DNA from: Desulfuromonadaceae bacterium
GTDB lineage: Bacteria; Desulfobacterota; Desulfuromonadia; Geobacterales; Pseudopelobacteraceae
DNA: 9,316 nt
Assembly: GCA_028686145.1 (NCBI GenBank)
Contig: JAQUCQ010000109.1
Location: 1 to 9,316, forward strand
Direction of reading: 5' to 3'
Positions 1 to 7,288 of the stretch are shown piece after piece. A model generated the notes under the pieces. That model was not told the origin of the DNA and made no database searches. It saw only the letters and a list, made by a program, of their open reading frames with translations. Positions within the stretch are counted from its first letter, which is position 1, and each line of letters begins with the position of its first letter. Position numbers and translations under genes: made by a program.

Positions 1-741
1 GAAATAAAAAACTCCAAGATATATCTTCCGCCATCTCCGGCTATGGCTGGAATAAAAGTCACAAATCAGCTGCTTGTAACTGTTAATGACCCACACACCC
101 AGGCAGCGGAAGAATACAGCAAGCTGAAATCCGTCATCGTCAAGTTAACCAAAGGCGCAACGTTTCTGAATATGCTTATGGTGACCAGCTCTATTGGTAG
201 TGAAGGGAAAAGTCTGACTGCCCTTAACCTGGCTTTGAGTCTGGCACAAGAATTTGATCACACCGTTTTACTGGTGGATGCGGATATCAGGAAACCATCA
301 ATCCACAGCTATCTGGGAATAGAAAATTCGGCAGGTCTTACCGATTGTCTGCTGGACGGCTTCGATTTGAGAGATGCTCTCATACGAACAGGTATCGGCA
401 AGCTGTCTTTTCTGGCGGCTGGGCGGAGCGTGCCTAATCCTGCGGAAGTATTTACCTCCCAACGGATGCGTGATTTTTTTCTTGAGATGAAGAATCGCTA
501 CCATGACCGCTACATTATTATCGACACTCCACCCGTACTTCCATTTGCAGAGACGCGTTCACTGAGCGGTATTGTCGATGGTGTTGTGCTGGTGGCAAAA
601 GAGGGACATGTTACGCTGCATAACATTGAAGAAACGATAGAATGCATCAAAGGAACTCCGTTGCTGGGTATCGTTTACAACGAAGCAACAACAGAATTCC
701 GCCATGATCACTACCACTATTGCCGTGAAGAGTCTGCGTAA
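1..741 (+). CDS. XrtA-type tyrosine autokinase (BY-kinase, CpsD/Wzc-C-like), 5' partial
   Basis: Cytoplasmic bacterial tyrosine kinase domain that normally works with a membrane polysaccharide co-polymerase to control glycan polymerisation and export. The frame is open to the left edge. The first ATG (43) has no Shine-Dalgarno sequence before it, so the true start is probably upstream and about 14 codons plus an unseen part belong to it. Counting from that ATG, a Walker A-type P-loop lies at residues 49-57 (SSIGSEGKS), a BY-kinase Walker A' at 75-85 (VLLVDADIRKP) and Walker B at 157-164 (YIIIDTPP). The C-terminus carries only two tyrosines, Y224 and Y226, in a His-rich stretch (RHDHYHYC), a small version of the usual autophosphorylated Tyr cluster. 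The N-terminal E-x2-R-x2-R oligomerisation motif is degenerate (EYSKLKS). The following ATPase, barrel protein and deacetylase genes fit the PEP-CTERM/XrtA subfamily (TIGR03018 type). The kinase family is clear; the XrtA subtype rests on neighbours and overall resemblance. Confidence 0.88.
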   Translation, partial: EIKNSKIYLPPSPAMAGIKVTNQLLVTVNDPHTQAAEEYSKLKSVIVKLTKGATFLNMLMVTSSIGSEGKSLTALNLALSLAQEFDHTVLLVDADIRKPSIHSYLGIENSAGLTDCLLDGFDLRDALIRTGIGKLSFLAAGRSVPNPAEVFTSQRMRDFFLEMKNRYHDRYIIIDTPPVLPFAETRSLSGIVDGVVLVAKEGHVTLHNIEETIECIKGTPLLGIVYNEATTEFRHDHYHYCREESA

Positions 742-780
742 TTAATGCCGGTGTGAGTTAAGGTCCCATTTCTGATCATA

Positions 781-787
781 AGGGGAG
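781..787 (+). promoter_or_regulatory. Ribosome binding site of the XrtA-type ATPase gene
   Basis: AGGGGAG lies 5 bases before the ATG at 793, which fixes the start. The 51-base gap after the kinase stop shows no clear promoter or terminator hairpin. Confidence 0.75.
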
Positions 788-792
788 AATCT

Positions 793-1971
793 ATGTATGA
801 AGCATTTTTTAATCTGAAACAGAAACCGTTTGATCTCCTGCCCGATCCGGAATTTCTGTTTATGAGCAGTTCGCACAAAAAAGTTCTTTCCTATCTGGAC
901 TACGGCATTCGGGAACGGGTTGGTTTTATTCTCCTGACTGGCGAAGTAGGTTCCGGCAAAACGACGATTATTCGGAATCTTATTAAAAAAAATCTCACAG
1001 ATGTTGTCCTTTCCAAAATTTTTAATACGCGAGTTGATTCAGAGCAGTTAATTGCAATGATCAATGATGACTTTGGTCTGTCTGTCATAAACAAGGATAA
1101 GATCACGTTGCTGAGGGATTTGAATACTTTCCTGATTGAACAGTTTGTTAAGGGAAATAAACCGGTGCTAATAATTGACGAGGCCCAGAACCTGAACCAT
1201 GACCTGCTTGAGGAGATCAGAATGCTTTCCAATCTGGAAACCGATAATGCAAAGCTCCTTCAGATCATCCTCGTTGGGCAGCCTGAGTTGAGGAAGACAC
1301 TGGCATCGGCAACGCTCGTACAATTACGCCAACGAATCAGTATTAACTGTCATATCCAGCCACTAAATAAATCCGAAATTGAACTTTATATCCTACATCG
1401 CATGGAAAAAGCCGGTGATCGCGAAGCTGCCATTTTTTTTCCGGAAACTATCGACATCATATTTACATACAGCAGAGGGATTCCAAGACTAATCAACATT
1501 ATCTGTGATTTTATCCTTTTGGCAGCGTTTGCAGAGGAAACCAGGAACATAGATGCTGCAATGGTGCAGGATATTATTGGAGACTTGGACTTTGAGTATC
1601 ATTATTGGGGAAGTGAGTCGTTGGATGGGCACGTTATGAAAGAAAATAATACTGAGACAGCATCTTCACCCATCCGTCCCGAACCGGTATTTTCCGAGAT
1701 GATTAAGGGTATTAACGAGCGACTTGAAAATATGGGAAAAGAATCTGAAACATCCAGCCAGAAGATGTTTCAGGAGATGTTTCAGGAAATGACGGGAAAA
1801 ATTACTGAACTGGAAAAGTCACTGAAGTCACATCAGGAAAAAACCGGCACACTTATTAAAAAAATATTCAAAAGTAATCAAATTACGGAAGAAAAACAAA
1901 GCGAATTATCAAATGAAGAAACGGCTCAATCCTTAATGGGAAATATGTTCGGTCGTATGTTCAGACTTTGA
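793..1971 (+). CDS. XrtA/PEP-CTERM-associated AAA ATPase (ExeA/GspA-like) with C-terminal extension
   Basis: ATPase of the ExeA-like AAA group. The N-terminus MYEAFFNLKQKPFDLLPDP is the hallmark opening of the family. Walker A is at residues 50-58 (GEVGSGKTT), Walker B at 125-131 (VLIIDEA), a sensor-1-like strand and GQPEL at 158-166, an arginine-finger region RQRI at 179-182, and a sensor-2-like RGIPRLIN at 228-235. In PEP-CTERM loci this family (TIGR03015 type) sits beside the tyrosine kinase and the barrel protein, exactly as here. It is thought to energise glycan secretion, although its role is not firmly proven. The core ends near residue 270. The remaining ~120 residues are an extra low-complexity, Glu/Lys/Met-rich tail with coiled-coil character (about 300-355), a short MFQE duplication and an amphipathic Met/Phe-rich end (MGNMFGRMFRL). 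There is no signal peptide or clear transmembrane segment, so it is probably cytoplasmic or at the inner membrane face. Confidence 0.88.
   Translation: MYEAFFNLKQKPFDLLPDPEFLFMSSSHKKVLSYLDYGIRERVGFILLTGEVGSGKTTIIRNLIKKNLTDVVLSKIFNTRVDSEQLIAMINDDFGLSVINKDKITLLRDLNTFLIEQFVKGNKPVLIIDEAQNLNHDLLEEIRMLSNLETDNAKLLQIILVGQPELRKTLASATLVQLRQRISINCHIQPLNKSEIELYILHRMEKAGDREAAIFFPETIDIIFTYSRGIPRLINIICDFILLAAFAEETRNIDAAMVQDIIGDLDFEYHYWGSESLDGHVMKENNTETASSPIRPEPVFSEMIKGINERLENMGKESETSSQKMFQEMFQEMTGKITELEKSLKSHQEKTGTLIKKIFKSNQITEEKQSELSNEETAQSLMGNMFGRMFRL
1764..1787 (+). repeat. Exact 12-bp tandem duplication inside the ATPase gene
   Basis: The unit gatgtttcagga occurs twice head to tail. It is in frame and encodes MFQE-MFQE at residues 325-332 of the ATPase tail. 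The unit is a multiple of three, so gain or loss of a copy would not break the frame. It looks like a recent slippage duplication. Confidence 0.85.
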
Positions 1972-2022
1972 TTCTTAATGTAGTTCATAAACGCACTTGT
2001 TCTGCGTAACCAGAGTTGTTGT

Positions 2023-2028
2023 GAGGGA
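2023..2028 (+). promoter_or_regulatory. Ribosome binding site that decides the barrel-protein start
   Basis: GAGGGA lies 4 bases before ATG 2033. It favours this ATG over the in-frame upstream TTG at 1997, which has no purine-rich site before it. Starting at 2033 also gives a normal signal peptide, whereas the TTG start would add 12 residues in front of it. Confidence 0.65.
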
Positions 2029-2032
2029 TTCC

Positions 2033-3265
2033 ATGCCAAAGCTACTAAGGGGAGCAATTTTTTTCAGTATTCTATCTGTAGCAACTGTTGCACAAGGAGC
2101 TGAATTTGAGCTGCACCCTTCTTTAGCTGTCAGTGAAGAGTTTACTGATAACGTTTTCGAGACCCCGACAAATCGTATTTCAGATTATATCACTCGTGCG
2201 CTTCCCGGGGTGGTTGCGAGTTACAGGGCGCCACAGTTGAATGGAAATATCGACTATGTCTTTGACTATCGGCACTATGCCAATGGCAACCATAAGGATG
2301 AGATAACTCATGCACTTAATGCAAATGGGCACTTGATCGCAGTCAAAAATTTCATTTTTCTGGACGTAAGTGATGAATATCAACGGGTTTCGCTGGATGT
2401 AACCAGGGATGTGACGAGTGAAAGTTTGTTTCTCAACCAGTCTGACCGCAATGTAGTTACCGTAGCGCCGTATTTCACGATACATCCGACTGAAAGGCTC
2501 GAACTTAAGTCCGGTTACCGCTTTATTGATACCCGCTATTTCGGTTCGTCCAGTATCGGAGTCAACAAAGCAGATCATGTTGCCTCCTTGGACATCGCCT
2601 GTGAATTATCCAAACGGTTTAGTTTGACCGCTGGCTATACCTTTACCAAGGAGGTAGCCGACATCGGAAATTATACTCAGCACCAGGCGCTTGGAGGCTT
2701 CCGCTACGAATATGCGGATAAATCATTCCTGTTTGCCCAGGCAGGAAATGCTTGGACTCATTATGACAGTGGCCAGCGTCTCAGCAACATCATCTGGAAT
2801 GCGGGGTTTACCCATGCATTTGATATAGTTACCGTAACGGTGAGTACGGGGGTGAAATACGATGAGGACCCGCTACGTAATATTGTCAAGGAAAGCTTTG
2901 TGACTGGCATTATCGATAAAAGCCTTAATAGAGGAACTGTAAGTTTTTCACCATATTATTCCGAGTATGCTCTGTCTCAATCAAATATCCTGCAGACCAA
3001 GAAATATGGCGTAATGGTACGCGGACAATATGAATTAACAACAAACCTGAAAAGTAACCTTGCCCTGACGGCTGAAAAGTATGAGCAGCGATTACTTGAA
3101 AGTTACACCAGGCGCTTGGAGGTTAATTCAGGACTCAGCTACCTTCTTGCCGAGCAATTGACCGTCTCGCTCTCTCATATTTATGTGGAGTACTACTCGC
3201 CAGGTATTGTGTATGACAACCGGCATGTCAACCGCGCGATGATTGAAATCAAGAAAATATTCTGA
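2033..3265 (+). CDS. PEP-CTERM system-associated outer-membrane beta-barrel protein
   Basis: Predicted secreted protein of 410 residues, starting at ATG 2033 (an in-frame TTG at 1997 would give 422). It opens with a signal peptide: basic start MPKLLR, hydrophobic core GAIFFSILSVATVA, likely cleavage around AQGA before EFELHPSLAVSEEFTDNVF. That opening of the mature chain, with a SEEFTDNVF-type motif followed by SDYITRALPGV, resembles the uncharacterised PEP-CTERM-associated family TIGR03016. The rest alternates polar and hydrophobic residues in many short amphipathic strands rich in Tyr, Ser and Thr. It ends in a phenylalanine (IEIKKIF), as outer-membrane barrels recognised by the Bam complex do. 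It may be the outer-membrane exit or anchor of the exopolysaccharide. Gene order next to the ATPase and deacetylase is typical of XrtA loci. The barrel assignment is strong, but the precise role is unknown. Confidence 0.82.
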   Translation: MPKLLRGAIFFSILSVATVAQGAEFELHPSLAVSEEFTDNVFETPTNRISDYITRALPGVVASYRAPQLNGNIDYVFDYRHYANGNHKDEITHALNANGHLIAVKNFIFLDVSDEYQRVSLDVTRDVTSESLFLNQSDRNVVTVAPYFTIHPTERLELKSGYRFIDTRYFGSSSIGVNKADHVASLDIACELSKRFSLTAGYTFTKEVADIGNYTQHQALGGFRYEYADKSFLFAQAGNAWTHYDSGQRLSNIIWNAGFTHAFDIVTVTVSTGVKYDEDPLRNIVKESFVTGIIDKSLNRGTVSFSPYYSEYALSQSNILQTKKYGVMVRGQYELTTNLKSNLALTAEKYEQRLLESYTRRLEVNSGLSYLLAEQLTVSLSHIYVEYYSPGIVYDNRHVNRAMIEIKKIF

Positions 3266-3270
3266 GGTGG
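3264..3270 (+). promoter_or_regulatory. Ribosome binding site of the deacetylase gene, overlapping the previous stop codon
   Basis: GAGGTGG starts within the TGA stop (3263-3265) of the barrel gene and lies just before ATG 3274. The two genes are 8 bases apart, so translation is probably coupled. Confidence 0.7.
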
Positions 3271-3273
3271 CAG

Positions 3274-4125
3274 ATGATTAATGCCCTGACTATAGACGTA
3301 GAAGACTATTTCCATGTGACTGCTTTTGAGCGGCAGATCAAGCCTGATGAGTGGGATACTTATCCGCTCCGGGTTGGGAATAACACCATGCTGATACTCG
3401 ACATGCTGGACGAGTTTTCATTACGGGCGACATTCTTCGTTCTGGGGTGGGTTGCAGAGCGACTTCCCGCTCTCGTAAAAGAGATTCACTGCCGGGGGCA
3501 TGAAATTGCCTGCCACGGCTATGGGCATCAACTCATATATCGTCTTTCCCCGCAAGAATTCCGGGACGATATATCAAAGGCAAAAAAAATCCTGGAAAAT
3601 ATCTGTGGGGAACAGGTGAAAGGGTACCGCGCCCCGAGCTATTCAATTACGACAAAATCGCTCTGGGCGCTCGACATCCTTTTGGAGGAAGGTTTCTCTT
3701 ATGACTCAAGTATCTTCCCGATTACGCACGATATCTATGGCATCCCGGGCGGAAAACGTTTTCCCCATGAGATATCAACGCACGCCGGCAAGATTCAGGA
3801 ATTCCCGATATCAACATTTTCACTGAAAGCAGGTGGTTGGCAATCTCAACTACCTATTGCGGGTGGTGGATATCTGAGACTCATTCCCGCTGCCTTAGTT
3901 GCGTGGGCTATTCATGCAATCAATACGAGAGAGAAGCAACCGGTAATGGTCTATTTCCATCCGTGGGAACTCGATCCGCAACAGCCGCGTATCAAGGCAG
4001 GTCTTAAGTCATGTTTCAGACATTATCTGAATCTTGAACGTATGGAACTGAAAGTGCGTCATTTATTGGATAACTTTCATTTTTCTTCGGCGCAGGAAGT
4101 TTTGAATCAGGTTCAGGTCAGATAA
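3274..4125 (+). CDS. XrtA-associated polysaccharide deacetylase (NodB-like, DUF3473 C-terminus)
   Basis: Carbohydrate esterase family 4-type deacetylase that would remove N-acetyl groups from a glycan or its lipid-linked precursor. It begins at once with the subfamily motif LTIDVEDYFHV (residues 5-15), containing the catalytic/metal-site Asp. The metal-binding histidines follow at H81 and H85 in HEIACHGYGHQ, then motif 3 at 117-124 (GYRAPSYS), and the late VYFHPWELDPQQP motif (226-238) typical of the PEP-CTERM-locus subfamily (TIGR03006 plus DUF3473). At 283 residues it has the usual length. It has no signal peptide or membrane segment, so it probably acts in the cytoplasm, as expected for this subfamily and unlike secreted chitin or peptidoglycan deacetylases. 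All expected active-site motifs are present, so it should be active. The natural substrate is not known from sequence. Confidence 0.92.
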   Translation: MINALTIDVEDYFHVTAFERQIKPDEWDTYPLRVGNNTMLILDMLDEFSLRATFFVLGWVAERLPALVKEIHCRGHEIACHGYGHQLIYRLSPQEFRDDISKAKKILENICGEQVKGYRAPSYSITTKSLWALDILLEEGFSYDSSIFPITHDIYGIPGGKRFPHEISTHAGKIQEFPISTFSLKAGGWQSQLPIAGGGYLRLIPAALVAWAIHAINTREKQPVMVYFHPWELDPQQPRIKAGLKSCFRHYLNLERMELKVRHLLDNFHFSSAQEVLNQVQVR

Positions 4126-4147
4126 TTACAAAAATGGGGTGTAAGTC

Positions 4148-4996
4148 ATGGAGCTAACAGCAGAAACCGGATTTAAAAAACCTTTCAAAATAATAGAACC
4201 CAGGAAGGGATTGTTCCAGCTCGAACTGGGGGGCGTCTGGCAGAGCCGGGAATTATTGTACTTTCTGATATGGCGGGACGTACTGACCCGCTATAAGCAG
4301 ACGGCAATCGGGGCTGCCTGGGTTGTGTTGCAGCCGCTCATTACTATGATACTGTTTACTCTGGTTTTCAGCAGATTGGCCAAGATCCCCTCGGACGGGA
4401 TACCGTATCCTGTTTTCGCGTTCACAGCCCTGCTTCCGTGGTCCTATTTTGCTCAAGCACTGGCACGGACATCCAGTAGCGTGGTTGGCAGTGCTAACCT
4501 TGTGACAAAAATATATTTTCCGCGTCTTTTGATCCCGCTCGCTGCTTCTCTTGCTCCCGTTGTTGATTTGATTTTTTCTTTCCTGATCCTATTGGTTCTA
4601 ATGGCCTGGTTCAAAATTGTTCCCACCTGGGGGCTCCTGGCGCTTCCCCTTTTTCTGGGACTCACAATAATGACAGCTCTGGCCGTAGGGTTGTGGTCAT
4701 CTGCTCTTAATGTGAAATATCGGGATGTTGGCAGCATTATCCCCTTTCTGACCCAGATATGGATGTATGCATCGCCAATTGCCTATCCGGTAAGTCTGGT
4801 CCCGGAAAAATGGAGACTGCTTTACAGCCTGAATCCGATGGTAGGAGTGATTGAAGGTTTTCGTTGGGCGCTTCTGGGAAATAAAAGCCCTGATTTTATG
4901 GTCATGATCGTGAGTGCAACCGTTGTAGCGTTTCTGCTGGTTGGGGGAATTGTCTACTTCAAAAAAATGGAACAGTCCTTTGCCGATGTGATTTGA
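4148..4996 (+). CDS. ABC-2 type polysaccharide/O-antigen export permease (Wzm-like)
   Basis: Inner-membrane permease that, with the ATPase encoded next, flips a completed lipid-linked glycan across the inner membrane. An N-terminal cytoplasmic stretch with the amphipathic ELLYFLIWRDVLTRYKQT (about 35-52) leads into about six hydrophobic segments: near 54-78, 87-105, 127-155, 161-188, 197-215 and 250-271. Family marks are RYKQTAIGAAWVVLQP (48-63), the cytoplasmic YRDVGSIIPF (191-200) and NPMVGVIEGFRW (229-240). The length of 282 is usual for Wzm/KpsM-type permeases. The ribosome site before ATG 4148 is weak (GGGGTGTAAG). A 13-base gap separates it from the ATPase gene, so the two are cotranscribed. 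Genuine Wzm orthology cannot be told from teichoic-acid TagG-type relatives by eye, but the Gram-negative context favours Wzm. Confidence 0.93.
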   Translation: MELTAETGFKKPFKIIEPRKGLFQLELGGVWQSRELLYFLIWRDVLTRYKQTAIGAAWVVLQPLITMILFTLVFSRLAKIPSDGIPYPVFAFTALLPWSYFAQALARTSSSVVGSANLVTKIYFPRLLIPLAASLAPVVDLIFSFLILLVLMAWFKIVPTWGLLALPLFLGLTIMTALAVGLWSSALNVKYRDVGSIIPFLTQIWMYASPIAYPVSLVPEKWRLLYSLNPMVGVIEGFRWALLGNKSPDFMVMIVSATVVAFLLVGGIVYFKKMEQSFADVI

Positions 4997-5009
4997 TCAG
5001 GAGCCTTGT

Positions 5010-6287
5010 ATGAGTGAGATTGCGATCCGAGTAGAAAACCTGTCGAAAAAATATACCATTCCTGCAACACAACGTCATGACACTCTCTGTGACCAGCTCA
5101 GCTACAGATTAAAGTCGGTGTTTCATAGGAATGGGCGGGCAGAGTGTGGCGACAAGACTTTCTGGGCTTTGAAGGATGTTTCTTTTGAAATAAAGGAGGG
5201 TGAGATTGTCGGTATCATCGGCCATAATGGCGCAGGGAAAAGCACCTTGCTGAAGATCCTTTCTCAGATCACGCTTCCGACTCAGGGAAGGTCAGAAATT
5301 TATGGCAGAGTTGGGTCACTCTTGGAAGTGGGTACCGGCTTTCACCCGGAGCTCACCGGTCGGGAAAACATTTTTCTCAACGGTGCCATTATTGGCATGA
5401 CAAAAGCTGAAATTAATCTTCATTTTGACGCGATTGTTGATTTTTCAGAGGTTGAGCAATTCATAGATATGCCAGTCAAACGCTACTCCAGCGGTATGTA
5501 TGTTAAGCTGGCTTTTGCTGTTTCTGCACACTTAAAGCCCGAGATTCTTATGATTGACGAAGTTCTCTCGGTAGGCGACCTGCAATTCCAGAGAAAATGC
5601 ATGGCTTATATCGAAGAATTGCGAAAAAGCAATTCAACCATTCTTTTTGTTTCTCACAACATGTTTGCTGTAAAGGCGATGTGTAACAGGGTCATCCTCT
5701 TGTCTGAAGGTAAGATTTGTTTTGATGGCTCTGCCGAGGACGGCATTAAACTTTACGAGGGGCCAAGCAAGACAAGTGCATTGCCGTGGGCACAAAATGC
5801 AATCGGAGCAGATCCATCTCAATGGGATGTTTTTATAGAAAATGTAGAAACCTTTGACGAGACCGGGATGCAACGGGATCTCTTCAATTATGGTGAAAGG
5901 ATCCGAATTCGTCTTGGTTACACTGTTCGCAAGATAGTTTCAAATCCCAATTTTCTTGTCTCGTTTATCCGTTCTGATGATGTGGCATGCTGCAACTACA
6001 ATACAGCCATGGACGGTTTCTCGGTTCCTTCCCTGGAAACAGATGGCATGATCGAACTGTTGACCCCGCCACTCAATCTCGTCTCGGAATCATACAAAAT
6101 ATTTGTACTTGTCAGAGATGCCAAGTTCGAAAATCTCTATTGTGCTCAAGTAGGAAAAACTTTTCATGTGCGTCACGATGTGCTGAATACTCACTTCGGA
6201 GTGTTTCACGAACAAGGGGAATGGTTCCTGCCGAATGAAGTCGTTGATCATAAAGCATTTAATTTTACAGGAGGTCTGCTGCCATGA
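5010..6287 (+). CDS. ABC transporter ATP-binding protein with C-terminal glycan-recognition domain (Wzt-like)
   Basis: ATPase partner of the preceding permease. The nucleotide-binding domain covers about residues 1-250, with Walker A at 71-79 (GHNGAGKST), the family-typical signature YSSGMY at 159-164, Walker B at 179-184 (ILMIDE), a D-loop SVGD and the switch histidine H216 (FVSHN). A Wzt-type N-terminal insertion (about 18-50, RHDTLCDQLSYRLKSVF) is present. Residues from about 270 to 425 form a separate beta-rich domain (WDVFIENVETFDETG to GEWFLP). It matches the Wzt C-terminal domain, which in E. coli O9a and Raoultella O12 binds the modified non-reducing end of the O-polysaccharide. This suggests a terminally capped or chain-ended glycan substrate (inference). 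An AGGAG site lies 6 bases before the ATG. The stop overlaps the next start as ATGA. Confidence 0.94.
   Translation: MSEIAIRVENLSKKYTIPATQRHDTLCDQLSYRLKSVFHRNGRAECGDKTFWALKDVSFEIKEGEIVGIIGHNGAGKSTLLKILSQITLPTQGRSEIYGRVGSLLEVGTGFHPELTGRENIFLNGAIIGMTKAEINLHFDAIVDFSEVEQFIDMPVKRYSSGMYVKLAFAVSAHLKPEILMIDEVLSVGDLQFQRKCMAYIEELRKSNSTILFVSHNMFAVKAMCNRVILLSEGKICFDGSAEDGIKLYEGPSKTSALPWAQNAIGADPSQWDVFIENVETFDETGMQRDLFNYGERIRIRLGYTVRKIVSNPNFLVSFIRSDDVACCNYNTAMDGFSVPSLETDGMIELLTPPLNLVSESYKIFVLVRDAKFENLYCAQVGKTFHVRHDVLNTHFGVFHEQGEWFLPNEVVDHKAFNFTGGLLP
6269..6275 (+). promoter_or_regulatory. Strong ribosome binding site of the dehydrogenase gene
   Basis: AGGAGGT, a full match to the 16S rRNA 3' end, lies 8 bases before ATG 6284 and inside the end of the Wzt-like gene. 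It is the strongest Shine-Dalgarno sequence in the window and suggests the dehydrogenase is translated independently as well as by coupling. Confidence 0.8.
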
Positions 6288-7288
6288 TTAAAATTGCTGT
6301 TGCCGGTTATGGTTATTGGGGTCCGAATCTTGTCCGCAATATTCAGGATTCAAAAGATGCATGTGTCATATCCTGTTGTGATGCAAGCGAGGAGCGTCTC
6401 GCCCAGGTCAGGTACAAGTACCCTTCTGTTGAGACAACTAACGACTATAGTGATCTGTTGAATAATCCAGAGGTAGATGCAATCGCAATTTCAACGCCGG
6501 TGGCCACTCATTTCGATTTTGCCCGTAAGGCCATGGAGCATGGCAAACACGTACTTCTGGAGAAGCCTGCTACCACATCGGTAGCGGAAACTGAAAAACT
6601 TCTGGACCTTGCCGAAAAACACAAGATCACATTCATGGTCGACCATACGTTCATCTATACCGGTGCGGTGCGCAAGATGAAAGAAATTGTGGATCATGGG
6701 GAATTGGGTGACCTCTATTACTTTGATTCGGTCCGCATAAATCTCGGCTTGTTCCAGCGTGATGTCAATGTCCTCTGGGATCTTGCTCCCCATGATATTG
6801 CCATCATGGATCATTTGGTCAAGGAAAGGCCGGCAAGCGTCTGTGCAACTGGTGCCTGCCATGTTGGAAATGGCCACGAGAATGTGGCCTATCTCACTGT
6901 GTACTTTTCCAGTGGAATGATAGCCCACTTTCACAACAATTGGCTCTCACCGGTCAAGATCCGCAGCATGCTGTTCAGTGGCAGCAAGAAAACGATTCAT
7001 TATGACGACATGGAAGTGAGCGAAAAGGTGAAAGTCTATGACCGGGGGGTGGATATTACCACGCCTGAAGGGGTGCGCGATGTCCGTGTCTCCTATCGTA
7101 TGGGCGACATGTGGGCGCCGCGACTGGACCAGACCGAAGCGCTCAGCCGTATGATTGGTGAATTTGTTGGGTGCGTACAAACGGGGCGGACCCCACTAAC
7201 CGATGGTGTCAGCGGACTGAACGTAGTTAAAATATTAGAAGCATCTGAAATGTCAATAAAGCATCGGGGAAAGGAGATTATGTTATGA
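6284..7288 (+). CDS. Gfo/Idh/MocA dehydrogenase, probable UDP-GlcNAc-uronate 3-dehydrogenase (WbpB/WlbA-like)
   Basis: NAD(P)-dependent cytoplasmic oxidoreductase. The N-terminal Rossmann fold carries GYGYWG (8-13) for dinucleotide binding. The family signature EKP is at 93-95 with the catalytic lysine K94, and the active-site DxxxH is at D166-H170 (WDLAPHD). The C-terminal alpha/beta domain runs to residue 334, the usual length. In the WbpB/WlbA pathway this enzyme oxidises C3 of UDP-N-acetylglucosaminuronic acid to a 3-keto sugar, the substrate of the following aminotransferase. The gene overlaps the upstream ATPase and the downstream fusion gene by ATGA (4 bases each), so its product is probably made in step with the fusion enzyme. 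The Gfo fold is certain. The substrate is inferred from the neighbouring acetyltransferase and aminotransferase. Another 3-keto nucleotide sugar is possible. Confidence 0.88.
   Translation: MIKIAVAGYGYWGPNLVRNIQDSKDACVISCCDASEERLAQVRYKYPSVETTNDYSDLLNNPEVDAIAISTPVATHFDFARKAMEHGKHVLLEKPATTSVAETEKLLDLAEKHKITFMVDHTFIYTGAVRKMKEIVDHGELGDLYYFDSVRINLGLFQRDVNVLWDLAPHDIAIMDHLVKERPASVCATGACHVGNGHENVAYLTVYFSSGMIAHFHNNWLSPVKIRSMLFSGSKKTIHYDDMEVSEKVKVYDRGVDITTPEGVRDVRVSYRMGDMWAPRLDQTEALSRMIGEFVGCVQTGRTPLTDGVSGLNVVKILEASEMSIKHRGKEIML
7271..7277 (+). promoter_or_regulatory. Ribosome binding site of the acetyltransferase-aminotransferase fusion
   Basis: AAGGAGA lies 7 bases before ATG 7285 within the end of the dehydrogenase gene, and sets the start that overlaps the previous stop as ATGA. 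Confidence 0.75.

Noticed and set aside
241..258. TGGCAC-containing stretch resembling a sigma-54 promoter
   Set aside because: The -12 TTGC element is not at the right spacing and the site is inside the kinase coding sequence.
1997..2032. TTG start at 1997 for the barrel-protein gene (422 residues)
   Set aside because: No ribosome site precedes it, and it would put 12 residues before an otherwise normal signal peptide; ATG 2033 has GAGGGA upstream.
4126..4144. Short inverted repeat TTACA...TGTAA before the permease gene
   Set aside because: Only 5 pairs with a 9-base loop and AT-rich; too weak to call, although the TTACA/TGTAA ends recall the stronger hairpin at 9015-9036.
5987..6238. 83-codon plus-strand open frame in another frame within the Wzt-like gene
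   Set aside because: It lies inside the C-terminal domain of a well-supported gene, with no ribosome site or recognisable product.
6491..6934. 147-codon minus-strand open frame inside the dehydrogenase gene
   Set aside because: It is antisense to conserved motifs (EKP, DxxxH), has no recognisable domain, and is best explained as a shadow of the coding strand. The same holds for the minus-strand frames at 2180-2578, 7413-7827 and 8035-8454.
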